Shown: piece by piece, positions 52,511 to 60,132 of the stretch
How the letters are laid out: every line of letters starts with the position of its first letter
Position numbering within the stretch: position 1 is the stretch's first letter
Assembly: GCF_000455325.1 (NCBI RefSeq)
Contig: NZ_HG322951.1
Span: 2,168,379 to 2,232,378, forward strand
DNA: 64,000 nt
Direction of reading: 5' to 3'
Source of the DNA: Mycolicibacterium septicum DSM 44393
Lineage (GTDB): Bacteria > Actinomycetota > Actinomycetes > Mycobacteriales > Mycobacteriaceae
The notes under the pieces: model-generated
What the model was told of the DNA's origin: nothing
Seen by the model: only the letters and a program-made list of their open reading frames with translations
The model's database searches: none
Position numbers and translations under genes: made by a program

Positions 52511-53736
52511 TGACCCGCTCCGGTCACGATCATCAGCGGTATGGCGGCCAGCGAGGCAACGACGATTATCACCAGATATACCGAGCCGAACATGTTGAGC
52601 AGCCTTCCGTTCGTCTTGTCGCCCATGTATTCCGGATCGTTGGCCACGATGAGGATGGGCAGGTAGGTCAGGGGCAGAGCGATGGCCGAGAACACCACCG
52701 AGTACTCGGTCACCATGACGGGGTCGACGCCGGTGAACAGGACAGCGGCACCGGTCACGATGCTCACGAACATCACCACGTGGAAGCGCGACGCCTCGGC
52801 CGGGCGGCGGAACTTGCCCCAGGGCCATCCGAAGAACTGGGCCAGGGTGTAACCGCTGGAGAGCGTGGTCTCAAGGGCCGCACCGAATGTGGCCGCGACG
52901 ATACCGATGATCGCGAACGCCAGTGCCAGTTTGCCGCCGGCCTCGGCGACAGGCATCACGACTTGGGACAACGACGTCACCTCGATCTGATTCGGTAACA
53001 GGACCAGCGTCGCGCAGGTGGCGATGGCGATCGACAGGATGCCGCCGAGCGGAAAGCCCACCAGGACGTTCAGCCGTGAAACGCCGAGATCTTTGGTCTT
53101 CCAATGCTCCTCGACCGCACCGGAGGAGAAGAAGAACACCTCATACGGCGTCATCGCGGCACCGAACAGTGCGATCGCGTAGTACCAGTACGTCGCCGAA
53201 GATTCAGACTCCGGGATCGCCGGCTGCACCGCCTGATGGGCCAGTCCGTTCCAATCGGGTTGCAGGGCAAAAACTGCGACAGCGAAAACGATCAGGCACA
53301 GCCCGGCCAGGCCCGCGGTATTCTCCATGACCGAGAACTTGACCCGCCAGATCACCAGCCACACCGCTGCGGCCGCCACCGGGATCCACAGCATCCGCCC
53401 GGCATCGGTGGCCAGCTGCAATGCCAGTGCAACGCCACCGATCTCGGCCGTCAGTGTCATCAGGTTGATCAGAAATGAGGCCGTCAGGTTCGCCGCCGCG
53501 GCACGCGGGCCCAAGCGCTCCCGGATGATCTCGAATGTGGCCCGCCCGCTGACTGCCGCCACCCGACCTGCCATCTGGGCGAAAAGGCAGATCCCGACCA
53601 CGCCGACGAGCACCACCCAGACCAGCGCGAGGCCGAACCGGGAGCCGACCACGGCGTTGGTCACCAGATCACCGATGTCGAGAAACCCGCCTATCGCGGT
53701 CAGGATTCCCAGCGCTACCGCGAAGAACTTCTTCAT
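52507..53736 (-). CDS. Divergent NRAMP family metal transporter
   Basis: The 409-residue protein has 11 predicted membrane helices of the NRAMP (LeuT-like) fold. Helix 1 reads GGFLDIGDLVTNAVV where classical members have DPGN, so Asp stays but Asn is Asp. Helix 6 reads GAAMTPYEVFF where classical members have VMPHN, so the metal-selecting Met is Thr and the His is Tyr. The transported ion is therefore unlikely to be simply Mn or Fe and may be Mg or another cation. It lies in a SigF-promoted operon between a membrane-anchored protein and two PRC-barrel proteins. Confidence 0.85.
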   Translation of the reverse strand: MKKFFAVALGILTAIGGFLDIGDLVTNAVVGSRFGLALVWVVLVGVVGICLFAQMAGRVAAVSGRATFEIIRERLGPRAAAANLTASFLINLMTLTAEIGGVALALQLATDAGRMLWIPVAAAAVWLVIWRVKFSVMENTAGLAGLCLIVFAVAVFALQPDWNGLAHQAVQPAIPESESSATYWYYAIALFGAAMTPYEVFFFSSGAVEEHWKTKDLGVSRLNVLVGFPLGGILSIAIATCATLVLLPNQIEVTSLSQVVMPVAEAGGKLALAFAIIGIVAATFGAALETTLSSGYTLAQFFGWPWGKFRRPAEASRFHVVMFVSIVTGAAVLFTGVDPVMVTEYSVVFSAIALPLTYLPILIVANDPEYMGDKTNGRLLNMFGSVYLVIIVVASLAAIPLMIVTGAGQ

Positions 53737-54209
53737 CAGCGGTACCCGGCTTCCAGCGCATCGGCCGAGGCCACGAGCTGCCCGCGAAGCGCGGACAACT
53801 CGGGCGCGGTGGCCACTTCGCGGACCCGCGCCGACGCGGTATTGAGTTGGCCGATCGTCGTCGTCATGGCTTCGGTGAGGATCCGCTGGCGGTCGAGGTC
53901 GGCCGGATCGTCGGCACGCAGATCGGCAATACCGTTGTAGGCCTTGACCACTTCGTCACGTGCGTCGGAGATTTGGACGCTGACGAGTTGTGGTGTGGAC
54001 CGGTCCCGCATCCGCAGGTCGATCGCATAGGCGCCGCTGCGGGCGGCGGCCACGGTTTCTTCCATGGCCTGGGAGAGTTGGCCGGACATACCGTCGCGGT
54101 TGGCCGGACAGCGAGTGAGAAGCAGGCCCAGAGCGATGAGCAGCAGGACTGCCAACAGTGCGGTCCGTATTCGTCGCGGACTGTCGTCAGGGTCTCCGTC
54201 GTCCGCCAT
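53736..54209 (-). CDS. Membrane-anchored hypothetical protein
   Basis: The 157-residue protein has an acidic N-terminus (MADDGDPDDSPRR), one membrane helix near residues 17-36 (TALLAVLLLIALGLLLTR) and an outer helical domain of about 120 residues rich in Ala, Asp and Arg. A Cys right after the helix is not in a good lipobox. The stop and the NRAMP ATG share one base (TGATG), so the two are coupled. It may assist the transporter. No known family was recognised. Confidence 0.7.
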   Translation of the reverse strand: MADDGDPDDSPRRIRTALLAVLLLIALGLLLTRCPANRDGMSGQLSQAMEETVAAARSGAYAIDLRMRDRSTPQLVSVQISDARDEVVKAYNGIADLRADDPADLDRQRILTEAMTTTIGQLNTASARVREVATAPELSALRGQLVASADALEAGYR

Positions 54210-54234
54210 GGCGGCCCCCTCACCCGGGCGGTGC

Positions 54235-54444
54235 CTAACCGCCTTCGCGGTCGAACTCGTCGAGACCGGAATCCTCCGCGGCCATCTCACGTTGTTCCCG
54301 CCAGTCGGGGTCGGTCGCCTCCAGTGGTGGGCCGTCCAGGTCGGAGACCGGGGCTTCGGCGTCGAGTACCGGTTCGCTCTGCTCGCGTTGCTGCTCGAGC
54401 GCGTCGGCAATGGGCACCTCGTCGGGCACGTCTTGGCGTGTCAT
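54235..54444 (-). CDS. Small acidic hypothetical protein, DUF-type
   Basis: The 69-residue protein starts MTRQDVPDEVPIADALEQQ and is strongly acidic, with DPDWREQREMAAEDSGL near the end. It looks disordered. Similar short genes occur near sigF in mycobacteria but have no known role. A SigF-type promoter lies ten bases before the ATG, so the transcript has almost no leader, and the NRAMP operon probably begins here. The in-frame ATG at 54468 is upstream of the promoter and rejected. Confidence 0.7.
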   Translation of the reverse strand: MTRQDVPDEVPIADALEQQREQSEPVLDAEAPVSDLDGPPLEATDPDWREQREMAAEDSGLDEFDREGG

Positions 54445-54453
54445 GCGGGCGGA

Positions 54454-54478
54454 ATACCCCGTGGCCACTTGCTCAAAC
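54454..54478 (-). promoter_or_regulatory. SigF-type promoter
   Basis: On the minus strand GTTT (54478-54475), 15 bases, GGGTAT (54459-54454) match the consensus. The start codon of the acidic protein follows ten bases later. The promoter should serve the whole NRAMP-PRC operon downstream. Confidence 0.75.
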
Positions 54479-54493
54479 GGTGTGACAGGCCGG

Positions 54494-55525
54494 TCATGTC
54501 GTCCTGCACGCCTTCCGGATCAGGCGGGCGGTACTGCCTTCCAGAATCGCCTGGCGTTTGTCGCGGTTCCGGGCACGGGCGGCGCGCCGAGCACCGGCGG
54601 CGATTGTGCGCCTGTCGCGGTAGGCCTCGACCACACGGGGATCGACGTACGCGCTGCGCGTGACCGCGGCGGTGTTGCCCAGTGCCTCGGCGACCTCACG
54701 CATCACCGCGGATTCGACGCGTTTGATCACCTTCTCGTCTGCAGGAGGGTCGGCCTCGACGAACGCCTCGGCCGCCAACACCGTGCCGTGCCAGGTACGG
54801 AGATCCTTCACGGTGTAGTCGTCGCCCACCATTTCCTTGAAGCGGACGTTGAGATCCTCGGCATGCACCTCCGCCCACTCTGATGAGTCCCGGAAGGCCA
54901 GCAGCCGATCACCGTTGCTCCGGCTGCGCTGCAGGGACCGCACGGCACGGATCACCGCGGGATCCTCGACCTCCAGTGTGCGACGCACGCCGCTCTTGGC
55001 TGGGTAGTCGAACTCGACTGCATCCGAACGCAACACGACGTGGTCGCGCAGCAGCGTGGCAATTCCGAATGAGTTGTTCTCCTCGGCGTACTGATCCCCG
55101 CCGGCCCGGAAGTATCCGAGGTCCAGCAGCCGCAGTCCGAGCGCCAGCACGCGATCGCGGGTCAGCCCTCGCCGTCGCAAGTCACCGGCGATTTCGGCGC
55201 GCCAGTCAACCAGCGCCGCCGACAACTCAAGCACCCGGTCGAATTTCTCCTCGCCGCGGTCTTCCTGCCATTGGGAGTGATAGATGTACTGCCGCCTGCC
55301 CGCGCCGTCGGTACCGACGGCTTGGATGTGGCCGTTGGGATATGGACAGATCCAGACTTTCCGCCATGCCGGCGGGATCACCAGATCCTCGATCCGCTGC
55401 AGTGTCGTCGAATCGGTGACGGTGTCACCGCTGTCGTCGAGATAACCGAAACCGCGGCCACGGCGCACCCGGCGCAATCCCGGCCGGTCTACGGCGCTGC
55501 GACGCAGCCTCATTGGGCCGGCCAT
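54494..55525 (-). CDS. DNA topoisomerase IB
   Basis: The 343-residue enzyme is a poxvirus-type topoisomerase IB that relaxes supercoils by making a 3'-phosphotyrosine nick. After the N-terminal DNA clamp (VIPPAWRKVWICPYPNGHIQ near residue 49) the catalytic domain keeps the Arg-Lys-Arg-His-Tyr set, including RTWHGT near 242 and SAYVDP near 291 with the nucleophile Tyr. Many fast-growing mycobacteria carry one; M. tuberculosis does not. Its start is 5 bp from a SigF-type promoter that reads the other way. It may aid DNA during stress. Confidence 0.9.
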   Translation of the reverse strand: MAGPMRLRRSAVDRPGLRRVRRGRGFGYLDDSGDTVTDSTTLQRIEDLVIPPAWRKVWICPYPNGHIQAVGTDGAGRRQYIYHSQWQEDRGEEKFDRVLELSAALVDWRAEIAGDLRRRGLTRDRVLALGLRLLDLGYFRAGGDQYAEENNSFGIATLLRDHVVLRSDAVEFDYPAKSGVRRTLEVEDPAVIRAVRSLQRSRSNGDRLLAFRDSSEWAEVHAEDLNVRFKEMVGDDYTVKDLRTWHGTVLAAEAFVEADPPADEKVIKRVESAVMREVAEALGNTAAVTRSAYVDPRVVEAYRDRRTIAAGARRAARARNRDKRQAILEGSTARLIRKACRTT

Positions 55526-55529
55526 CCTG

Positions 55530-55556
55530 GTTTAGCTACCAGAAGGCTGTGGGTAC
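55530..55556 (+). promoter_or_regulatory. SigF-type promoter
   Basis: GTTT (55530-55533), 17 bases and GGGTAC (55551-55556) fit the SigF pattern at its longest spacing. It is ten bases before the RsbW-like start. Confidence 0.6.
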
Positions 55557-55565
55557 GCACTGAGT

Positions 55566-56078
55566 ATGTCATCGCCAGGCCACGCATCGAGGCCCCCGCT
55601 GACTGTTATCCATGGTCGGCGAATACCCCACGGGGGATCAGGTCACACGCGCGGACCGCGAGCTGTCGAACTTCGGGTGCCCGCGCGAACGGAGGCGCTC
55701 GCCCTGCTGAGAGCGGTGACGATCTGCTTGGCGAATTATGAAGAACTGGACGACAGCAGCGCAGCGGACCTGGCCTTGGCGGTCGATGAAGCGTGCACCG
55801 TGCTGATCGACATGGCATCGCCCGGTGCGACTCTCTTGTTGGTCGAGGACCCGAGCGCACGCGAACTCTGCCTTCGCGTGTCGACCATCTGTGACAGTGT
55901 CGACAGCGATCCTGACGCCATCGTCTTGAACGGTTTCAGCCGCCGAGTGCTCGAGGCGCTCGCCGAAAAGGTCGAAACCTTCGCCGATGACGGCGTTTTC
56001 GGTCGCGACGGCACCAGCCGGCCAGCGTTCGGCATCGCGCTGACCGTCCGGCGGACATGGGCTTCGGCGCGTGCTTAG
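55566..56078 (+). CDS. RsbW-like anti-sigma/ATPase fold protein (paralogue)
   Basis: The 170-residue protein resembles the RsbW/UsfX anti-sigma family of the GHKL fold. The core is ELRVPARTEALALLRAVT near residue 35, then LALAVDEACTVLIDMA near 66 and ETFADDGVFG near 137. The N-box Asn of EACTN is Val, and the DxGxG nucleotide motif is absent, so kinase activity is doubtful. It likely binds a sigma factor or a STAS protein; the next convergent gene encodes a STAS protein. A SigF-type promoter is just upstream. Confidence 0.8.
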   Translation: MSSPGHASRPPLTVIHGRRIPHGGSGHTRGPRAVELRVPARTEALALLRAVTICLANYEELDDSSAADLALAVDEACTVLIDMASPGATLLLVEDPSARELCLRVSTICDSVDSDPDAIVLNGFSRRVLEALAEKVETFADDGVFGRDGTSRPAFGIALTVRRTWASARA

Positions 56079-56503
56079 CGAGCCATGTTCACCATCTGCA
56101 GTTGCCGGGGCTGATTGCGCAGCGACGACAGGGCGGCGGGCAGATCGGTGGATGTCGGCAGAGCACCCGCGGGATCGCAGATGCCCAACACCCGCGAGAC
56201 GGCCACGCTGGGGATCATCACCCAGTCGATGCTCTCGCCGGCGCAGCGCACGTTGAGGGTGTGCAGGCAGGCGAAGCAGCCCGCGCCGAAGAACTCGACT
56301 TCACTCATATCCAGGACGAGCTGTCCTCTCGGCCTGCTGTGCCGGATTCCGCATTCGGTGAGGTCGGTCGAGTTGGACGCATCCAACTCGCCGTGGACGC
56401 TGATCACTGTGGTGGCCGGCCACAACCACTGGGCGCAGAACTGCGCGCGGGTGTGGTCGTTGTGGGATAGTGCGGCGCGTTCCGCCACGTTTGCGATGGA
56501 CAT
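56075..56503 (-). CDS. STAS domain anti-anti-sigma factor-like protein, Cys-rich
   Basis: The 142-residue protein has a STAS domain: TTVISVHGELDASNSTDLTE near residue 31 and LVLDMSEVEFFGAGCFACLH near 62. The segment that normally carries the phosphorylated Ser (D-S-S-G) reads G-A-G-C, so there is no Ser or Thr to phosphorylate. Six cysteines (CAQ, ECG, GCF, ACL, RCA and ICD) suggest redox control, as reported for RsfA in M. tuberculosis. It overlaps the convergent RsbW-like gene by four bases. A role in freeing SigF is plausible. Confidence 0.8.
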   Translation of the reverse strand: MSIANVAERAALSHNDHTRAQFCAQWLWPATTVISVHGELDASNSTDLTECGIRHSRPRGQLVLDMSEVEFFGAGCFACLHTLNVRCAGESIDWVMIPSVAVSRVLGICDPAGALPTSTDLPAALSSLRNQPRQLQMVNMAR

Positions 56504-56598
56504 CGGTGACTCCTCAGTAGAAATACTGTGGTCACGTCACGCTTCAGGCTCTGTGGGCTCAAAACCCCTGGGTACAGGGAGTGTCACGACTCTGCACC

Positions 56599-56640
56599 CG
56601 ATGACGATTCCGGGGCGGCTGTGAACTCAACCTGCATTGG
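56599..56640 (-). repeat. Upstream element shared with the second STAS gene, copy 1
   Basis: GCGGCTGTGAACTCAACCTG at 56615-56634 recurs at 62488-62507, and CGATGACG at 56599 recurs at 62474. Both lie about 100 bp before STAS genes read on the minus strand. The extent of the match beyond these blocks is small. It may be a shared promoter or operator, or the trace of a duplication. Confidence 0.7.
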
Positions 56641-56750
56641 ACACTACGCCCCATCGTGATCTCGAACAATGCCCAGGGCTTCTTCCGCCCCACCTGCCAC
56701 GTGCGCCACGCGGCTGGGAAGCCCCGCATCACCCGCCGAGGGCGACGTGG

Positions 56751-57377
56751 TCAGAGCCTGCTGAGCAAGGTGGCCGCGCCGGTGCCGGCGAGCTCCTCGG
56801 CCGCCTGGCGACGGCCGGTCATGGCTAGCAGTAACGCCTCGCCGGTGCCGGTGACTTCAGGGCCGCTGCCGTGTTCCCACTCGATATCGTTGGCGCGCAA
56901 TCGAAGCCCTTTGATGCGCCGGCCCGCCCCGAGTCGCGGGTTGCCCGGCACCAGCGGGAGGATTCGTTGCAGGCGCTGTGCAGGCACGGTCCGCGGACGG
57001 CCGAGCGCACGGCGGATGTCCTGATGATGGACGGTGCCGTCGACCAGGCCGATCATGCCGCCGAAGCCCGCGGTCAAACCCTGCGGCCGCAGGTGGCGGT
57101 TGAGGAACTCGAGCAGTTCATCGGTCGACATGGTGGAGTATTCGGCCACTCCGACTTCGTTGGCATGCACCACTCGCCCCTTCGCGAAACGCTTGAGTAG
57201 TCCGGCGAGATTCAGCTCTTCATAGCTGACTACGTGGGCCACAACATCTTTCACGGTCCACCCGGCGCACAGGGACTCCGCGTGCCACTGTTCGGGGGTC
57301 AGGGTGGCCAGGAATTCGGCGAGGTCGGTCCGCTCGTCACGCGCCAAGTCCATGAGTGACGGCTCGTCGGCGGTCAT
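56751..57377 (-). CDS. Maleylpyruvate isomerase/DinB-like mycothiol-dependent protein
   Basis: The 208-residue protein belongs to the MDMPI_N (DinB-like) group. LCAGWTVKDVVAHVVSYEEL lies near residue 36-55 and GTVHHQDIRRALG near 113, supplying metal-type His positions. Members use mycothiol for isomerisation or conjugation, though most have no assigned substrate. The C-terminal part is a SCP2-like or beta-rich region. It reads away from the small-protein operon at 57493, with 115 bp between. No SigF promoter is seen before it. Confidence 0.8.
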   Translation of the reverse strand: MTADEPSLMDLARDERTDLAEFLATLTPEQWHAESLCAGWTVKDVVAHVVSYEELNLAGLLKRFAKGRVVHANEVGVAEYSTMSTDELLEFLNRHLRPQGLTAGFGGMIGLVDGTVHHQDIRRALGRPRTVPAQRLQRILPLVPGNPRLGAGRRIKGLRLRANDIEWEHGSGPEVTGTGEALLLAMTGRRQAAEELAGTGAATLLSRL

Positions 57378-57456
57378 CTATCACCTCGCCTGCCTCTGAT
57401 CTTGACTCTACGCTCGCGTAATGCCCGGTAGAGGACTCGGCTGCCGGATTTCTCAT

Positions 57457-57482
57457 GTTTGACCCTCGCGTCAGCGGGGTAC
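57457..57482 (+). promoter_or_regulatory. SigF-type promoter
   Basis: GTTT (57457-57460), 16 bases and GGGTAC (57477-57482) fit the SigF pattern. It is ten bases before the ATG at 57493 and should serve the three small genes that follow. Confidence 0.7.
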
Positions 57483-57492
57483 ATCGCATGCC

Positions 57493-57726
57493 ATGAGACT
57501 TGGTGGATTATTCGGAACACTCGTGCTCATCTGGCTGATCGTCGGTGTGGTGGCGGCTTGGCAGCGCGACTATTTCCATGGTGGATCAACGAACTGCGCG
57601 ACTGCCGGTGCCATAGCGCTGACGGTCCTTGCCGGTCCGCTCAACTATGCGGGCGTCAATCCGAAGGTGGACGAGTGCCGTTTGCCGCAACCCAGCGCGA
57701 TGGACTCCATCGCCGCCGTGAAGTGA
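57493..57726 (+). CDS. Small single-pass membrane or secreted protein
   Basis: The 77-residue protein starts MRLGGLFGTLVLIWLIVGVV, one strong membrane helix or uncleaved signal, and has two cysteines (TNCAT and DECRL) in the outer part. It resembles short mycobacterial proteins of unknown function in the SigF regulon. A SigF-type promoter ends ten bases upstream, so it is almost leaderless. The next gene follows after seven bases. Function is not known. Confidence 0.7.
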   Translation: MRLGGLFGTLVLIWLIVGVVAAWQRDYFHGGSTNCATAGAIALTVLAGPLNYAGVNPKVDECRLPQPSAMDSIAAVK

Positions 57727-57733
57727 GGTAGCC

Positions 57734-57889
57734 ATGATTGTTCTCGGGGCAATTCTGCTCATCCTCGGATTGATCTTCAACGTGTACCTGCTCTGGGTGG
57801 TGGGAGTGATCCTGCTGGTCATCGGTGGCGTGTTCTGGCTGCTCGGTGCGGTCGGACGGCCGGTCGCCGGGCGGCGAAGCTGGTACTGA
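57734..57889 (+). CDS. DUF6131-like short membrane protein
   Basis: The 51-residue protein is nearly all hydrophobic: two helices (IVLGAILLILGLIF and LLWVVGVILLVIGGVFWLL) and a basic tail ending RRSWY. Short proteins of this pattern (DUF6131) are common in actinobacteria and unstudied. It lies seven bases after the previous stop and 18 bases before the next start, within the SigF-driven unit. Codon bias and spacing support a real gene despite its size. Confidence 0.7.
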   Translation: MIVLGAILLILGLIFNVYLLWVVGVILLVIGGVFWLLGAVGRPVAGRRSWY

Positions 57890-57907
57890 CCAAGGGAGGT
57901 GTGTTTG

Positions 57908-58165
57908 ATGCCGAATCCGTCGATCAAGGACGAGAGGCTCTACGAGGAGCTGCGCGACGAAGGCAATTCGAAGGAGAAAGCCGCGCGGATCTCCAACGCC
58001 GCCGCTGCGAGGGGCCGTTCGAGTGTCGGTCGCGCCGGTGGTGAATCCGGTTCGTATGACGACTGGAAAGTCGACGACCTGCGCAGCCGGGCCAAAGAGC
58101 TTGGCATCAAAGGGTATTCCGACAAGAACAAGCGTGAGTTGATCGGAATGCTCCGTAACCATTGA
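57908..58165 (+). CDS. DUF7218/Rho N-terminal-like stress protein
   Basis: The 85-residue protein has an N-terminal half typical of DUF7218 (MPNPSIKDERLYEELRDEG, then SKEKAARISNAAA) and a C-terminal Rho_N/SAP-like helix-loop-helix (DDLRSRAKELGIKGYSDKNK, then RELIGMLRN). It is basic and small, so it could bind nucleic acid. AGGGAGGT precedes the ATG at 57908. It is the third gene of the SigF-driven trio and is followed by a strong terminator. Confidence 0.82.
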   Translation: MPNPSIKDERLYEELRDEGNSKEKAARISNAAAARGRSSVGRAGGESGSYDDWKVDDLRSRAKELGIKGYSDKNKRELIGMLRNH

Positions 58166-58192
58166 GTGATTTGACCGGGCCGGGAGGGCCAC

Positions 58193-58225
58193 CCACGACC
58201 CCGCTGCATCGCAGCGGGGTCGTGG
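58193..58225 (+). terminator. Hairpin terminator
   Basis: Arms of 15 bases (CCACGACCCCGCTGC and its exact complement) enclose an ATC loop, 27 bp after the DUF7218 stop. The stem is GC-rich; no T-run follows, which is usual for mycobacterial terminators. Confidence 0.78.
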
Positions 58226-58378
58226 TGCGTATGCCCCGGTCAGGGCGCATTGTCTGGCCCCAGGCGGAGCGACTGCAGCACGATCATGGTGTTTTCCTCG
58301 CCAGACCGGTCCAGGAGATCTACCGTGGAGACAGCCCATGCACGGCAGGTGGGGCTAGTAGTGGCGGAAGGAGCAGCC

Positions 58379-58687
58379 ATGCACGGCCCAAAAGATCCAG
58401 TTGACCATTCCCGGACGACCCGGCCACATGCCGGCGAGTCGATGAAGGACAACGTCATCATGCCCGCGCTGATCTTGATCTTCGTCGGGTTGGTGTTGTT
58501 CGTCGGCACCTTGGCGGCGTTCGCCACCGGCCACTCCGATGTCGGCCTGACGGTAGGCACCTTGTCTGCGGCCGGGTTCGTCATCGGATCGATGTGGCTG
58601 GCGCTCGAACACATGCGGGTCCGCCGCATCGAGGATCGCTGGTACACAGACCATCCCGGCGTGATGCGCCAGCGCCCCAGCAGCTGA
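58379..58687 (+). CDS. UsfY family membrane protein, second copy
   Basis: The 102-residue protein parallels the one at 48868: DPVDHSRTTRPHAGESMKD near residue 6, two membrane helices (about 29-50 and 56-77), and RVRRIEDRWYTDHPGV at the end. Residue identity between the copies is clearly above half, so this is a duplication. An AAGGAGC ribosome site precedes the ATG. In M. tuberculosis usfY stands directly before rsbW; here three genes lie between. Function unknown. No GTTT/GGGTAT pair is seen upstream. Confidence 0.8.
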   Translation: MHGPKDPVDHSRTTRPHAGESMKDNVIMPALILIFVGLVLFVGTLAAFATGHSDVGLTVGTLSAAGFVIGSMWLALEHMRVRRIEDRWYTDHPGVMRQRPSS

Positions 58688-58750
58688 GGCGTCCGCCGAC
58701 CGACCCGGCCGCGCCGCGGCCGGGTCCCTGTCTGGTGATGCGGTGTGTGC

Positions 58751-59095
58751 TCAGAAGGTGAGCGCAAGTACCGCGAAATCTATTGCCAACAAAGCTAATC
58801 CGACCACCGGGACAAGTACGCCGTACCGCAGTCGCGAGGTGAAGATCGATACGGCGATGGTGACCACGGGCACCACGGGCGCGCCATAGAACAGGATCCC
58901 GAACCAGAATTCTCCCGGCCCCTTGCTCGCGCACCCCGCGCCGGTGCAACCGGCCATGCTCATCACCGCTGCCATGCCGTACAGGTACACCGCGACGGCA
59001 GCGGGCACCGTCAACAGGACCAGTACCCAGGTCAGCGAGATCCGCATCCGCCGCCCGCTGTTGTGTTGTGTCTGCACGGTCTGTGATTCGGTCAT
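58751..59095 (-). CDS. Small integral membrane protein
   Basis: The 114-residue protein has three predicted membrane helices (about residues 20-42, 62-82 and 90-112) and a short outer loop CTGAGCASKG with two cysteines. No family was recognised. A GGGTAT hexamer (59109 to 59104) precedes the ATG on this strand but its -35 is poor, so SigF control is uncertain. It diverges from the F420-type oxidoreductase by 50 bp. Confidence 0.65.
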   Translation of the reverse strand: MTESQTVQTQHNSGRRMRISLTWVLVLLTVPAAVAVYLYGMAAVMSMAGCTGAGCASKGPGEFWFGILFYGAPVVPVVTIAVSIFTSRLRYGVLVPVVGLALLAIDFAVLALTF

Positions 59096-59111
59096 GGCGT
59101 CCGCATACCCA

Positions 59112-59136
59112 GTTTCGGGGACTTCTGCACGGGTAT
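59112..59136 (+). promoter_or_regulatory. SigF-type promoter
   Basis: GTTT (59112-59115), 15 bases and GGGTAT (59131-59136) match the consensus. The start codon of the oxidoreductase follows nine bases later, so the mRNA is nearly leaderless. Confidence 0.75.
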
Positions 59137-59145
59137 TCCAGCGCC

Positions 59146-60132
59146 ATGGCCAGATTCGGATACACCCTGATGACCGAGCAGAGCGGCCCGCGGGAGCTTG
59201 TCGACTACGCGATATCGGCCGAGCGGGCCGGCTTCGACTTCGAGGTGAGTAGTGACCACTTCAGCCCATGGCTGGCCAGCCAGGGGCACGCCCCCAACGC
59301 GTGGCCGGTGCTGGGCGCGGTCGCCCACGCCACCGAGACCGTGGAGTTGTACTCGTACGTGACCTGTCCGACGATCAGGTATCACCCGGCGATCGTCGCC
59401 CAGCAGGCAGCCACCGTGCAGATCCTGGCCGACGGCCGGTTCACCCTCGGCCTCGGTAGCGGTGAGAACCTCAACGAACATGTCGTGGGTCAGGGCTGGC
59501 CCACGGTGGAGCGTCGCCTCGACATGCTGGCCGAGGCGATCAAGCTGATCCGTGAGCTGCTCACGGGGGAGCTGATCGACTTCACGGGCGAGTACTTCGA
59601 GGCCGCCTCGGCACGCATCTGGGATGTGCCCGAGGTTCCGGTGTCCATCGCGGTCTCGATGACCGGTGAGAGGTCCGTCGAGAAGCTGGCCGTGGCCGCC
59701 GATCATCTGATCAACGTGGCACCGGACCGGGCGGTTGTCGACGGCTGGCATCGGTGTCGGCAGGCGACCGGGGTGCTGCCCGAGGGGCGGGTCATCGGGC
59801 AGGTCCCGGCGTGCTGGGATCCCGACCGCGATGCGGCAGTGAAGCGGGCGCATGACCAGTTCCGCTGGTTCGGCGGTGGCTGGGCGGTCAACGCAGACCT
59901 GCCGACCCCCGCGGGTTTCGCCGCGGCAAGCCAGTACGTGCGTCCGGAGGATGTGGCCGAGTCGATCCCCTGCGGGCCGGACCTGGATGCGATCGTCGCG
60001 GCCGTTGCCCCGTTCGTCGACGCGGGATTCACCGATGTCGCCCTGGTCCAGATCGGTGATCAGGGCCAGCAGCGATTCCTCGACGAGGCGGCGAAGCCGC
60101 TACTGGCCGCGCTGCGCACCGAGTTCGGCTGA
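59146..60132 (+). CDS. F420-dependent oxidoreductase, glucose-6-phosphate dehydrogenase-related (TIGR03557 type)
   Basis: The 328-residue protein is a luciferase-like F420 enzyme. Landmarks are FDFEVSSDHFSPWLASQGHA near residue 28, GLGSGENLNEHV near 105, IAVSMTGERSVEKLAVAADH near 170 and IGDQGQQRFLDEA near 306. It is close to F420-dependent G6P dehydrogenase but lacks certainty of substrate; the TIGR03557 branch is common in actinobacteria. F420H2 made by such enzymes supports redox defence. A consensus SigF-type promoter lies nine bases upstream. Its 3' end overlaps the convergent gene by 33 bp. Confidence 0.85.
   Translation: MARFGYTLMTEQSGPRELVDYAISAERAGFDFEVSSDHFSPWLASQGHAPNAWPVLGAVAHATETVELYSYVTCPTIRYHPAIVAQQAATVQILADGRFTLGLGSGENLNEHVVGQGWPTVERRLDMLAEAIKLIRELLTGELIDFTGEYFEAASARIWDVPEVPVSIAVSMTGERSVEKLAVAADHLINVAPDRAVVDGWHRCRQATGVLPEGRVIGQVPACWDPDRDAAVKRAHDQFRWFGGGWAVNADLPTPAGFAAASQYVRPEDVAESIPCGPDLDAIVAAVAPFVDAGFTDVALVQIGDQGQQRFLDEAAKPLLAALRTEFG

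Noticed and set aside
56570..56575. GGGTAC as a SigF -10 box
   Set aside because: There is no GTTT 15-17 bases upstream on that strand and no start codon suitably downstream.
56504..56750. Gap between the STAS gene and the MDMPI-like gene as a possible small gene or RNA
   Set aside because: No frame with a ribosome site and no strong hairpin were seen. Only the element shared with 62474-62507 stands out.
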